Assembly: GCA_030731845.1 (NCBI GenBank)
Contig: JANQTF010000162.1
Coordinates: 1 to 49,132, forward strand
Source: Bacteroidia bacterium
GTDB lineage: Bacteria; Bacteroidota; Bacteroidia; J057
Direction: 5' to 3'
Length of the DNA stretch: 49,132 bases
Every line of letters starts with the position of its first letter. The stretch's first letter is position 1. This document shows, piece after piece, positions 32,937-41,952 of the stretch. A program made the translations under genes and the position numbers. The notes beneath the pieces are model-generated. The model was not told the origin of the DNA. It searched no databases and worked only from the letters and a program-made list of their open reading frames with translations.

Positions 32937-35369
32937 CTAGTCTTGAATGACAAGCGGAAGGGTGCTTACTTCTCTTGCTGTGCTGATCCTGCAAAAATAA
33001 ACCCCAGCACTGAGGTATGCGGGCACAGGAAACTCAATTCGAGAAAGCCTTTGATGATTCGAAGTCGAAACAAGTCTTCCGCTCATGTCGAGCAAAGCCA
33101 CCTCCATTTCCTCCAACGAGAATTGCGGCATGCTGATCGTGATCCAATCCCCTCTTTTTGCGGGATTTGGGTAGATACTCAGCGCAACATCAGCAGGCTG
33201 AACTCCCGTGACCGGGATCTCTTGCACCCGGTCAAGCACAAAGGCCAGGTCCCAGACCAAGGGTGGAATGGCAGCTGCGAGCTTGCCATCGGTTACTGAC
33301 ACGGCTTCATTTGCAATCACATCACCCGTGAGGCAATCGTACCACTTTAGGTAATACAGGCTGTCTTCAAGCCCCTCAATGTTCAAAACCGCTCCATGAA
33401 GAGGTGCCGGAACACCGTTTTGGGGCACATGCAGGTAATTGTATTTGGCATGGAGCACCCAGCCCGTCGCCAGCTTCCCGTTGGCAGAAACCAACACATA
33501 AGAATCAGCAGCGGCGCCCAGACCTGCGAAGCTGTAAGAACTGATCGTGATCCAATCTGCCCCCGTGTTATCTACCTTTATGTAGTGAAACCCTGCATCC
33601 ACCTTCACCGTGAAATCCTGGTTGGTTCCCGCTGATTTGTCTATCATCTTAATGCCATCCACCCAAATCGCAATCTTGGGAGATCTGCTTTTGGCAGAAG
33701 CTGTGCGCACAGTAAATGAACCCGCGCTTGGGAAATGGACCGAAAATACAGGCGGGCTTCGAAACTGCGTGTTGAATTGCGATCCATAAAGGTAGGTGCC
33801 AAGTCCAGGATTGGTGGGGGTAGTTGTTCCGTCTGGGTTGATGTCGATGGAGTTCTGGGCAATCGTGCCCCAACCACCCGATGTAGTGAGGGTCAAATCG
33901 CCCGGAGCATTTGACACATGGGCTTTGCCCGGCGATAAATTGCCTTTCGCAAAAGGAATCCGCTCCGCCAACTTTGCGATGGCCCCAAAATGATAATAAG
34001 GGTCACTGGGGTGAATATAAATGTCCCACCACCAACTCATCGCCGTGCCAAGCCCGCCGCCCATGAGCGATGCCCACAAGCTGTTGTGGATATGAATGCC
34101 ACCGGGGTCTGCAGTGCTCAGGGTTTTCGATAGCCCGTTGCCAAACTCCCCGTTGATGGTTGGCTTTTGAAAATTTTCCAAATAGCTCCTGCTACTTGTG
34201 ACCAACACCCGCTCCAGATTGGCAGCTGCTACATAGTGGTGGGTTTGGGTAAAGTCCATATCGGCATTCGCCCATACCAGCGGGTCATTTTCTTCTTTGG
34301 CAAAGCTCGTGGTCACGAGATGGCCATAGGGATCGATCGACTTGAGATAGGCAGCCATCTCGGCATGCCATTCCATGACCTCGATCTTGTATTGCTCATA
34401 ATTGTCGGTCCATTCTGCCTCATTAAAAAGCTCCCAAGCCATGATGCTGCGAGCATAGCCCCACCGGGCCACGATATATCGAAACCGGTTTTTGGTATGG
34501 GCAATGGCAGAGGAATTAGTAAAGAAATCCCAGGGATTCTGACAAGGGCCGCCGTTGGCTGCATTGTAGGGGCTGTCGCTCCAGTTGGGATTCACCTGGG
34601 TAGAAACAGGCCCATGATGCTGGAGGCATAGCATCACGTAGATCCCTTTTTCGGCACTGTAGTCATAGAGCCAGTCCTGATAGCGAGCATTCGCTTGCAG
34701 GTAGTTTCGCAAGCCCGAAAACCCATTCCAATTGTTTTTCCACTCGATCCCCAAGCCCCAGTGAGCATGCCAAAGCCTGAAAAAATTGCCTCCATGGGCA
34801 GCAAGGCTATCGAGCCAGGTTCGATAATCGATGTATGGATTGTTGTTTTGCCAGCACATGTTTTCTCCGATGGGGATGTATTGGTCGCCATTGGCAAACT
34901 CCAGGTAGTTGCTGCTGCCGGTTTTGATAATGCCTTTGGCCAGGTCACTGCCAGGCGGCACCACGGTGAAGGTGCCCGGCGGTTGCGATGCGATCCCGCT
35001 TACATCTTGGACCGAGAGCTGATAGGTCCATGTGCCGGGTTGATTTGGTGAAAACCGAATCTTAAATCCTTCGCCCTCGGGCCTGAGGCTTCCGTTGTCT
35101 TGGAGGGAATAGTCTTCCATGAAAAACCCATCGACCTCAATTTGCTCATTGTTGGGTCCGGTAAAGAGGCAATAGACCCTCACCTGATCATAATCATAGG
35201 GGTTGGTATAGGTCCCGGATAAGGAAACATTGGCCTGAAATTTACCGAATTGCTCAACGGTATTGCTCTCAACATCGAGGGATAGAATAACAGGTTGGGC
35301 CTTGCTCATGATAGGAATAAGCGTAATCAGGAAAGTAGCAATGATAAATCGGGCTAAGTTGTCCGGCAT
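32937..35369 (-). CDS. Secreted DUF5060/TIM-barrel glycoside-hydrolase-like protein with T9SS tail
   Basis: Product of 810 residues from the ATG at 35369 (MPDNLARF), with signal peptide to about residue 25. Order: DUF5060 beta domain (about 28-135), a (beta/alpha)8 catalytic-like barrel (about 145-455) with the acid/base-like WELFNEAEW and nucleophile-like INGEFGNG, a carbohydrate-binding-like beta module (about 470-620, RSPPVFSVHFPSAG...), a further beta domain, and a por-secretion tail (ALSIYPNPAKRGDW). The barrel resembles GH5-like clans. The polysaccharide cannot be named. It stands alone, not in a PUL with SusC/SusD. Confidence 0.9.
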   Translation of the reverse strand: MPDNLARFIIATFLITLIPIMSKAQPVILSLDVESNTVEQFGKFQANVSLSGTYTNPYDYDQVRVYCLFTGPNNEQIEVDGFFMEDYSLQDNGSLRPEGEGFKIRFSPNQPGTWTYQLSVQDVSGIASQPPGTFTVVPPGSDLAKGIIKTGSSNYLEFANGDQYIPIGENMCWQNNNPYIDYRTWLDSLAAHGGNFFRLWHAHWGLGIEWKNNWNGFSGLRNYLQANARYQDWLYDYSAEKGIYVMLCLQHHGPVSTQVNPNWSDSPYNAANGGPCQNPWDFFTNSSAIAHTKNRFRYIVARWGYARSIMAWELFNEAEWTDNYEQYKIEVMEWHAEMAAYLKSIDPYGHLVTTSFAKEENDPLVWANADMDFTQTHHYVAAANLERVLVTSSRSYLENFQKPTINGEFGNGLSKTLSTADPGGIHIHNSLWASLMGGGLGTAMSWWWDIYIHPSDPYYHFGAIAKLAERIPFAKGNLSPGKAHVSNAPGDLTLTTSGGWGTIAQNSIDINPDGTTTPTNPGLGTYLYGSQFNTQFRSPPVFSVHFPSAGSFTVRTASAKSRSPKIAIWVDGIKMIDKSAGTNQDFTVKVDAGFHYIKVDNTGADWITISSYSFAGLGAAADSYVLVSANGKLATGWVLHAKYNYLHVPQNGVPAPLHGAVLNIEGLEDSLYYLKWYDCLTGDVIANEAVSVTDGKLAAAIPPLVWDLAFVLDRVQEIPVTGVQPADVALSIYPNPAKRGDWITISMPQFSLEEMEVALLDMSGRLVSTSNHQRLSRIEFPVPAYLSAGVYFCRISTAREVSTLPLVIQD

Positions 35370-35699
35370 ATTTCTCAATCAATGGGTACTTTGGCAACAA
35401 AAAAATGTATCAATTCTCCTTCGAGGAGTGAGCGATCATACAGGTGTAATGTCGCAAATTGAGCGGATAAATCCTTGGATATGAGTGCCTGGAAGGAACT
35501 TTGCAAAGCCAAGATCAGTCATGGGTATGCCTGGCAGATAAGGGGGGAATTACCCCAGGTATTATTCGCATTGTCAACACACGATAGATCAGGGAGGCAT
35601 TTCGCAGGATTTATGACAGCACCTCATTTGATATTCTACCTAAATATCTCCAATTTCACCACCGCAATTGACCTTTAGCCAAATACCCATTATCACCTC
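35370..35699. other. Divergent intergenic region before pdhA
   Basis: 330 bp without a convincing gene. Both flanking genes need promoters here. The best -7 candidate for the secreted hydrolase is TACATTTT on minus at 35409-35402, seven of eight positions, no -33 element. No clear TAnnTTTG box was found for pdhA. The small open frames here lack family features and I treat them as chance. Confidence 0.4.
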
Positions 35700-36716
35700 A
35701 TGGCAACCACCAAAGCGAAAGCGAAGAAAAAAGGCACGTACGACAAGGAGCTCCTCCTGCGCTGGTTCTACCAAATGCTGCTCATCCGCAAGTTTGAAGA
35801 GCGCGCCAGTCAGCTGTATATGCAGCAGAAATTCCGCGGATTTTGTCACCTATATATTGGGCAAGAAGCCGTTGCTGTCGGAATCGAAAGCGCCATTCGT
35901 CCTGATGACTATGTGATCACTGCCTATCGTGACCACGGTGGTGCCCTGGCTCGTGGTGTTGATGCAAATCCATGTATGGCTGAGCTCTATGGCAAAGCTA
36001 CCGGTACCTCCAAAGGAAAAGGCGGATCGATGCACTTTTTCTCCAAAGAGCACAATTTCATGGGTGGTCATGGAATCGTAGGCGGGCAGATTCCACTTGG
36101 TGCTGGAATTGCCTTTGCAGCCAAATACACTGGCACAGACAATCTCTGTGTTTGTCTCATGGGCGATGGCGCTGTGCGCCAAGGGGCACTTCACGAAGCC
36201 TTCAACCTCGCCATGCTTTGGAAACTCCCCGTTATTTTCGTGATCGAAAATAACAACTACGCCATGGGTACATCCGTGGAGCGTACTTCCAACGTAACTG
36301 AACTATACAAGCTCGGCCTTTCATACGATATGCCTTCGGTCGCCATCGATGGAATGAATGTCACCACAGTGCATGACGACATGCAGGCAGTAGTGAAGCA
36401 CGTGCGCGAAGGCAATGGCCCTTATCTCGTAGAGATGAAGACATACCGATACAAAGGGCACTCCATGTCTGACCCGCAAAAATACCGGACACGCGAAGAA
36501 CTCAACAAGTATCGCGACAAGGATCCGATTGCCAATCTGAAGCTTTACATCCAGGAGAATCATCCTGATTTCCAGACTGAATTGGATGCCATGTCTGCCA
36601 AAATTGATGACATTGTAGAAGCCTCTGTGGTATTTGCCGAAGAGTCTCCTTATCCAGATCCAAGTGAGCTCTACGAAGACGTGTATGTAGGTGAATATCC
36701 CTATATCATGGAATAA
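35700..36716 (+). CDS. pdhA: Pyruvate dehydrogenase E1 component, alpha subunit
   Basis: Thiamine-diphosphate subunit of the pyruvate dehydrogenase complex. It has 338 residues. The ThDP motif runs from GDGAVRQGA to VIENN (about 155-185), and the phosphorylation-loop-like RYKGHSMSDPQKYRTREE is present, typical of PdhA and closest to the Bacteroidota type. The N-terminus is lysine-rich (TKAKAKKKG). The E1 beta and E2 genes are not adjacent: a strong terminator follows the stop, so the alpha subunit is transcribed alone. Confidence 0.94.
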   Translation: MATTKAKAKKKGTYDKELLLRWFYQMLLIRKFEERASQLYMQQKFRGFCHLYIGQEAVAVGIESAIRPDDYVITAYRDHGGALARGVDANPCMAELYGKATGTSKGKGGSMHFFSKEHNFMGGHGIVGGQIPLGAGIAFAAKYTGTDNLCVCLMGDGAVRQGALHEAFNLAMLWKLPVIFVIENNNYAMGTSVERTSNVTELYKLGLSYDMPSVAIDGMNVTTVHDDMQAVVKHVREGNGPYLVEMKTYRYKGHSMSDPQKYRTREELNKYRDKDPIANLKLYIQENHPDFQTELDAMSAKIDDIVEASVVFAEESPYPDPSELYEDVYVGEYPYIME

Positions 36717-36744
36717 GTCGTCAGCCAATCTCTAGTATATGAAA

Positions 36745-36780
36745 GCTCCACAGGATCCTTTTTCTGTGGAGCATTTTTTT
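36745..36780 (+). terminator. Factor-independent terminator after pdhA
   Basis: Perfect 9-bp stem GCTCCACAG / CTGTGGAGC (36745-36753 with 36764-36772), 10-nt loop, then A and seven T. It begins 28 bp after the pdhA stop. One of the clearest terminators in the window. Confidence 0.93.
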
Positions 36781-36839
36781 GTCCAAGAGAGTCAACTTCC
36801 CCATTTGCGGATAAATCAAACTCTCTTCAAAAGAATTCG

Positions 36840-36847
36840 TATCTTTG
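36840..36847 (+). promoter_or_regulatory. TATCTTTG -7 box before the cold-shock gene
   Basis: Exact TAnnTTTG match, 108 bp before the cold-shock start codon. A TTTG at 36804-36807 is too far upstream (32 bp) for the usual -33 spacing. The resulting leader of about 100 nt would be in keeping with cold-shock mRNAs, an inference only. Confidence 0.5.
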
Positions 36848-36955
36848 CGATACATCCACTCATTTTTCATCCTGGCAGGTATCAGGTTGTAGCATCTTCC
36901 GATGGCACAACAGGGGTGTACGTATAGCTGCCGCCAACAAGTTTACCACACATTT

Positions 36956-37411
36956 ATGGGGAGATCTCAGGAAACCTTTAGTAAAAAAGAAAAAGAGAAA
37001 AAGAAGCAAAAGAAGCGCGAAGACAAGGAGCGCAAACGTGAAGATCGCAAAGCAAATTTTGTAGCAGGCAAAAGCCTGGAAGATATGCTAGCGTATGTTG
37101 ATGAAAATGGGGTGATTACCGATACACCGCCAGATCCTTCCAAAAGGAAGAAAATCAAGGCCGAAGACATCATCATCGGTGTTCCAAAAATGGAGGACAT
37201 GGAGCCAGAAGATCCCATCAAAGAAGGCCGTGTTACCCACTTCAATAGTGACAAAGGATACGGCTTTATCCGCCCCCAAGACTCTCAGGACAGCATTTTC
37301 TTTCACGTGAACAACACACTCGATGATGTTCAGATGAACGACAAAGTGACTTTTGAGATTCAAATGGGCCCTAAAGGTGCTGCCGCTGTAGCCGTAAAAC
37401 TAGCTGAATAG
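36956..37411 (+). CDS. Cold-shock domain protein with basic N-terminal extension
   Basis: Product of 151 residues from the ATG at 36956 (MGRSQETFSKKEKEKKK). The N-terminal 35 residues are almost all Lys, Arg and Glu; a linker contains VDENGVITDTPPDPSKR; the C-terminal 65 residues are a CspA-like OB fold with RNP1-type KGYGFIRP and RNP2-type IFFHV. This long form is widespread in Bacteroidota. The basic tail should aid RNA binding or ribosome association. An upstream in-frame ATG at 36902 is judged part of the 5' leader, since the family begins at MGRSQETF. Confidence 0.9.
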   Translation: MGRSQETFSKKEKEKKKQKKREDKERKREDRKANFVAGKSLEDMLAYVDENGVITDTPPDPSKRKKIKAEDIIIGVPKMEDMEPEDPIKEGRVTHFNSDKGYGFIRPQDSQDSIFFHVNNTLDDVQMNDKVTFEIQMGPKGAAAVAVKLAE

Positions 37412-37457
37412 GGGACCTGCCCCTACTCAGATAGCTTCTTGGTCTCACCATATTTTC

Positions 37458-38033
37458 TCAAGAAAGAGCCCAGGCTTTTTCTCCCTTGGTGTATGGAATA
37501 CAACCTTCGTATCTACCAGGTACTTCTACATAGCGAAGTGCCTGCGTAGCGCCGATTTTTGAGCTGAAATAGCCCCACAAGGTGAGCTGCTTCATCATGC
37601 TGAAATAGTGCGCTTTGTCGCCGGCTTTCATCTTTTCCGCATGCTCCTTCGCTACGCCGTCTATCTCCGTGAGGAATTCCTTTTTTTGAGCATCATCTAA
37701 CTGAAGGAATTCCTTTTGGAATGTTTTTTTGGCGGCTTCATTGAGCTCTCCAATTCCATTGAGGAAAATGGTCTGCTCCTCTGCGTCATAGCAGTCTGTG
37801 ACGATGGTTCGCATGAATTTGCCAATCTCTGCCGCTTTGGCGCCTGGTGAGTCTGGTGTTGTGGGAAGAATGGTTTCTCCTACTTCATCAAGGAAGGTCA
37901 CATTGTTGTCGGTAAATTCCAGGGTAGATAGCTGAAGCGGGCGCGTCTCGCACCCCGAAAGAAAAAATTCTGCCCCGACAATGGTTCCACCCAGAATCAA
38001 AGAAACCCGGGATAATGCTTCGCGTCGATTCAT
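37458..38033 (-). CDS. Gluconate 2-dehydrogenase subunit 3-like lipoprotein
   Basis: Product of 191 residues from the ATG at 38033. The N-terminus has a twin-arginine-like MNRREALSR, a hydrophobic stretch, and the lipobox LSGC with Cys28, so it is probably an exported lipoprotein. The domain is the Gluconate_2-dh3 type: FLDEVGETILPTTPDSPGAKAAEIGKF near the N-terminus and YFSMMKQLTLWGYFSS, then VPGRYEGC at the end. Such subunits work with a GMC flavoprotein, encoded directly upstream. The substrate, a sugar or polyol, is not known. Confidence 0.92.
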   Translation of the reverse strand: MNRREALSRVSLILGGTIVGAEFFLSGCETRPLQLSTLEFTDNNVTFLDEVGETILPTTPDSPGAKAAEIGKFMRTIVTDCYDAEEQTIFLNGIGELNEAAKKTFQKEFLQLDDAQKKEFLTEIDGVAKEHAEKMKAGDKAHYFSMMKQLTLWGYFSSKIGATQALRYVEVPGRYEGCIPYTKGEKAWALS

Positions 38034-38051
38034 AATGCAAGATATAATCAA

Positions 38052-38083
38052 CCCCGGAAGCCAATCCAGATTGGCTTCCGGGG
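38052..38083 (-). terminator. 14-bp hairpin between GMC and subunit-3 genes
   Basis: Perfect stem CCCCGGAAGCCAAT / ATTGGCTTCCGGGG (38052-38065 with 38070-38083), 4-nt loop. On minus TTGATTATAT follows, not a U-run. It sits 14 bp after the upstream stop codon and 19 bp before the downstream ATG. It may be a terminator of unusual type or an mRNA-stabilising/processing hairpin that sets unequal expression of the two genes. Confidence 0.5.
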
Positions 38084-38096
38084 ATTGTGTTAAAAA

Positions 38097-39776
38097 TTAG
38101 AGATTCTGTTTGTTGAGTTCTTTCACTGCGAAGTCCACGGCCCTTGCCGTAAATGCCATGTAGGTGAGAGAAGGGTTTTGGCAAGCAGCCGAAGTCATGA
38201 ATGACCCATCAGTGATAAACACGTTGGGGGCATCCCACATCTGATTCCACTTGTTGAGCACAGACGTTTTGGGGTCTTTGCCCATGCGGGCAGTTCCCAT
38301 TTCGTGGATCCCACGACCTGGCGTACCGTCTCCGTCATTGCCTGTCACGTTTTTTACACCCGCTGCCTCCAGCATCTCCATGCCGTCTTGTAGCATATCC
38401 TTGCGCATATTCAGCTCGTTCTCTTTGAGCTCACAGTCAATGGCAACCACGTTGAGCCCCCATTTGTCGGTCGTCGTTTTGTCGAGCGTAACTTTGTTTT
38501 CGTGATACGGCAGGATTTCTCCAAATCCGCCCATGCCGATGGTCCACTGCCCTGGCTCGGTGAGCGATGCTTTGAGTTCTGCCCCGATGCTGTATTCTGC
38601 TACTTCGCGGTTCCAGCCTTCGCGGCTCGCACGGCCCTGATAGCCAAATCCGCGTACATAATCCCGCTTTTCGCCATTCATGTTTCGGAAGCGGGGAATG
38701 TAGAATCCATTGGGACGACGACCATAATAATACTTATCCTCATAACCCTCTACATCGCCAGAAGCGCGCACCCCGAGGTGATGATCCATCAGGTTGTGAC
38801 CCAATTCTCCACTGCTGCTTCCCAGTCCCTCTTCCCACACGTCTGTGGCAGAGTTTTTCAGGATCCAGGTAGTATTGATGGTCGAGGCGTTGAGGAAAAT
38901 GATTTTTGCCTTGTACACATAGGTTTGGTTGGTCTCAGCATCAAGCACTTCTACGCCAGTGGCACGCTTGGTGTCTTTGTCATAGATCACCTGGGTCACG
39001 ATGCTAAAGGGCCTCACAGTGAGGTTGCCGGTTTTCATCGCAGCAGGAAGGGTAGAAGACTGCGTGCTGAAGTAGCCGCCAAAGGGGCAACCAAGCCAAC
39101 ATTTGTTGCGGTATTGGCATTGGGCCCGGCCTTCGAGAGGTCCGGTTACGTGGGCCACCCGGCCAATGATCAGGTGCCTGTCTCCACCAAATTTTCCTTT
39201 CAAACGGGCTGCTACATCCTTTTCCACACAGTTGAGCTCCATGGGCGGGAGAAATTGTCCGTCCGGCAAATGGGCAATGCCGTCATTATTCCCACTGATT
39301 CCCGCAAATCTTTCCACATAGTCATACCAAGGCTCGATTTCCTTGTAGCGAACCGGCCAATCAATGGCAATTCCCTCTTTTGCATTCGCCTCAAAATCCA
39401 GATCACTCAACCGATAGCTTTGGCGGCCCCATAGCAGCGATCTTCCCCCTACCTGATATCCCCGAAACCAATCGAATCGCTTGATTTCGGTGTAAGGACA
39501 ATCCTGATGGCTTACCCACCAATCCCGGTTCATTTCGTTGAGCGGGTAGTCCCGCTTGAGCACAGGCTCCTCCTTAATCATTTCCTGTGTGCGGGTCCCG
39601 CGATGAGGAAATTCCCATGGTCCTTTCGTAGCACTTGTATAATCCTTGACGTGCTCTACATTTTTGCCACGTTCCAGCATGATGACTTTGAGCCCTTTTT
39701 CAGTCAATTCTTTGGCAGCCCAGCCTCCACTGATTCCTGATCCCACCACGATGGCATCATATTCCATGTCAGACAT
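38097..39776 (-). CDS. GMC-family flavin oxidoreductase (gluconate/sugar dehydrogenase type)
   Basis: Product of 559 residues. FAD-binding Rossmann motif VVGSGISGGWAAKEL (11-25) at the N-terminus, YQVGGRSLLWGRQSYR (GMC block), CWLGCPFGG, and the C-terminal HEMGTARMG with catalytic His and CQNPSLTYMAF with the paired Asn. It matches the large subunit of membrane-bound sugar dehydrogenases rather than choline or glucose oxidases. There is no signal peptide; the partner carries the twin-arginine-like signal, so co-export as a complex is possible. First gene of the pair. Confidence 0.93.
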   Translation of the reverse strand: MSDMEYDAIVVGSGISGGWAAKELTEKGLKVIMLERGKNVEHVKDYTSATKGPWEFPHRGTRTQEMIKEEPVLKRDYPLNEMNRDWWVSHQDCPYTEIKRFDWFRGYQVGGRSLLWGRQSYRLSDLDFEANAKEGIAIDWPVRYKEIEPWYDYVERFAGISGNNDGIAHLPDGQFLPPMELNCVEKDVAARLKGKFGGDRHLIIGRVAHVTGPLEGRAQCQYRNKCWLGCPFGGYFSTQSSTLPAAMKTGNLTVRPFSIVTQVIYDKDTKRATGVEVLDAETNQTYVYKAKIIFLNASTINTTWILKNSATDVWEEGLGSSSGELGHNLMDHHLGVRASGDVEGYEDKYYYGRRPNGFYIPRFRNMNGEKRDYVRGFGYQGRASREGWNREVAEYSIGAELKASLTEPGQWTIGMGGFGEILPYHENKVTLDKTTTDKWGLNVVAIDCELKENELNMRKDMLQDGMEMLEAAGVKNVTGNDGDGTPGRGIHEMGTARMGKDPKTSVLNKWNQMWDAPNVFITDGSFMTSAACQNPSLTYMAFTARAVDFAVKELNKQNL

Positions 39777-39908
39777 ATTGCGAGTAGTTTAGTTTGAGCA
39801 AATAAATTAGCAAAATATTTCCGTTGCCCTGTCCTGTTGGAAGGGCTTTTCTCCCAACTTGCAGAGTAATCCCATATTTTTACAGGATGAGCAGGGACAT
39901 TATCTCAC

Positions 39909-41885
39909 TCAAGCTGCCAGCCAGCTCAGAAGCAGGATAACTCCCAGCATGACAAGAGCCATGCCCAGGCTCCACTGCACCTGCCCGGTGTGCAGCCTCC
40001 GCAATCTGCGCCCCAGGCCACTCACGCTCTGAGCAAGGGCATTCACAAACCCATCAATCAGGCGATCATCGATCGCCGAGGCCATGGAAGACAACGAAGG
40101 CGTTTTTCCGGGATGTACCACCAGCCATGCAAAGGTGTGAATGCCGCCATCAATCAGCTTCCGATCAATCCATTGAAAGAAATGCCCAATCCTCAGGAAC
40201 GCAACAGCTATCACTTTCTCATACCACCAATCCCAGAAAAAGTGTCTGTAAGATAACCGATGGAAGATCCCCTCTGTTGCACCGGTTCGCTGAAACCTCT
40301 TCCTCATTCGATAGGCCAATGCCAGCCCCGTGAGACTGACAAAGATCGACAGAACCGCTAGGGGCAAATGAAGACTACTTGATTCGCTTGCAGAGGTACC
40401 CCAGCCTGCTACCAGCCAGCTTGTCTCCGCGGTGAGTGGGTGCAAACCAAATGGCAACCAGACACATAGGAGCGCCAAGAGCGCCAGCGGGAGCCACATT
40501 CTGATGCCGGGACGCTGAATGGCTTGCCCACTTGTGGAAGCTTTGGCAAAAAAGATCAGCCAGGCATGGCGTCCCATATACCAGGCCGTGAGGCCAGCGG
40601 TCGCAAATCCAATGATCGGCACGAGCCAGCGAATAGCTTCGCCATCCATGGCCCACATGGTAGCACCCAGCAGGATCCCATCTTTCGACAAAAAACCCGA
40701 AAAAAGTGGCAAGCCAGAAAGCGCCAACATCGGTGGCAAGTAGGCCCAGAACACCTTCGGAAGGCGCTTCCGTAACCCTCCCATCTCCCGCATGTCCTGG
40801 CTGTGCACCGCATGGATCACAGCTCCAGCAGAAAGAAATAGGGCACATTTGAAAAAGGCATGGGTGAATAAATGCAGCAGCGCCATGTCTCGGGCTCCTA
40901 CGCCAATGGCCATTACCATGTAGCCGAGTTGGGAGATGGTGGAATAGGCGAGTACGCGCTTGATATCCCATTGGGTCATGGCAGAAATGGCCCCCATGAA
41001 CGCGGTGATGGCACCAACCAGGGCGATCACGGCCCCCGCTTCAGCCGGAATCAGAAATGCGATGCGTGCCAGCAAGTAAACCCCCGCTGCAACCATGGTT
41101 GCAGCATGAATCAGAGATGACACAGGTGTGGGGCCTTCCATAGCATCAGGAAGCCAGCCCTGCAAGGGAAATTGGGCCGACTTGCCAGCTGCGCCCACAA
41201 AGAGGCACAGCGCTGCTGCTATCTGCCACCCAGAGGGAATCAGTGCGAGTTGAGCGGGAAGTTCATCTAAGGTGAGGGTGCCAGTGAAGCTGATGAGGAT
41301 GAGAATTCCTACCAAAAATCCTGCATCGCCGATGCGATTCACCAAAAAAGCTTTCTGGGATGCACGGGAGGCTGCTTCTTTTGTTCGCCAAAACCCGATC
41401 AACAAATAAGAGGCCAGCCCCACGAGCTCCCAACAAAAGAAGATCAGCAGAAGATTATCTGCCAGCACCAGCCACATCATGGCGGAGCAAAAAAAGCCGA
41501 GGTAGGAGGCATATCGACCAAAGGCAGGGTCTTTCTCCAGGTATTCACCTGAAAAAAAATGAACCAGCGTAGCAATTCCGGAGATCATCGCGAGCATGGC
41601 TGCGGCCAAAAAATCAATCCGCAGGCCCCACCGTAGCTCCAGCCCCGATTGTGCAGTGCCTACTTGCACCCAGCTTCCGCTGCTTTGAAACACAGCTCCG
41701 TCAGCAACTTGTATGAATACCCACAAGCTCAGGAGAAATGATCCGCCGATCAGGGCGATCGAGAGAAGGTCGGAGGCCTTCCTTTGGGTGTTTCCCGCGA
41801 TCATGCCCCAAGCCCAATTCAGCAATGGGAGGGAAGCCGAGAGGGCTGCCATGCCGGTGACTGGATTCCAGGGGATGCTATTCAT
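39909..41885 (-). CDS. nuoL: NADH-quinone oxidoreductase subunit L (NuoL), stand-alone
   Basis: Proton-pumping membrane subunit of 658 residues with about 16 helices. Motifs CWELVGLASYLLIGFW, NRIGDAGFLVGI and LPDAMEGPTPVSSLIHAATMVAAG are those of NuoL/Mrp-antiporter proteins. The C-terminal part has the lateral-helix and anchor region (about 540-655), which favours NuoL over the shorter DabB/MrpA-like relatives. No other nuo gene lies within the window on either side, so it is an extra copy or a split operon. A bicarbonate-uptake DabB role would need a DUF2309 partner, which is not here. Confidence 0.9.
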   Translation of the reverse strand: MNSIPWNPVTGMAALSASLPLLNWAWGMIAGNTQRKASDLLSIALIGGSFLLSLWVFIQVADGAVFQSSGSWVQVGTAQSGLELRWGLRIDFLAAAMLAMISGIATLVHFFSGEYLEKDPAFGRYASYLGFFCSAMMWLVLADNLLLIFFCWELVGLASYLLIGFWRTKEAASRASQKAFLVNRIGDAGFLVGILILISFTGTLTLDELPAQLALIPSGWQIAAALCLFVGAAGKSAQFPLQGWLPDAMEGPTPVSSLIHAATMVAAGVYLLARIAFLIPAEAGAVIALVGAITAFMGAISAMTQWDIKRVLAYSTISQLGYMVMAIGVGARDMALLHLFTHAFFKCALFLSAGAVIHAVHSQDMREMGGLRKRLPKVFWAYLPPMLALSGLPLFSGFLSKDGILLGATMWAMDGEAIRWLVPIIGFATAGLTAWYMGRHAWLIFFAKASTSGQAIQRPGIRMWLPLALLALLCVWLPFGLHPLTAETSWLVAGWGTSASESSSLHLPLAVLSIFVSLTGLALAYRMRKRFQRTGATEGIFHRLSYRHFFWDWWYEKVIAVAFLRIGHFFQWIDRKLIDGGIHTFAWLVVHPGKTPSLSSMASAIDDRLIDGFVNALAQSVSGLGRRLRRLHTGQVQWSLGMALVMLGVILLLSWLAA

Positions 41886-41952
41886 AGCCTGAAAGGTAAG
41901 GAATGATCACGAAATTCTGGAAAGGGCAATGCCCAACTTTGAGAGGAGATCC

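Noticed and set aside
38502-39434. 310-residue open frame antisense to the GMC gene
   Set aside because: No domain or signal peptide, and the minus-strand gene is unambiguous.
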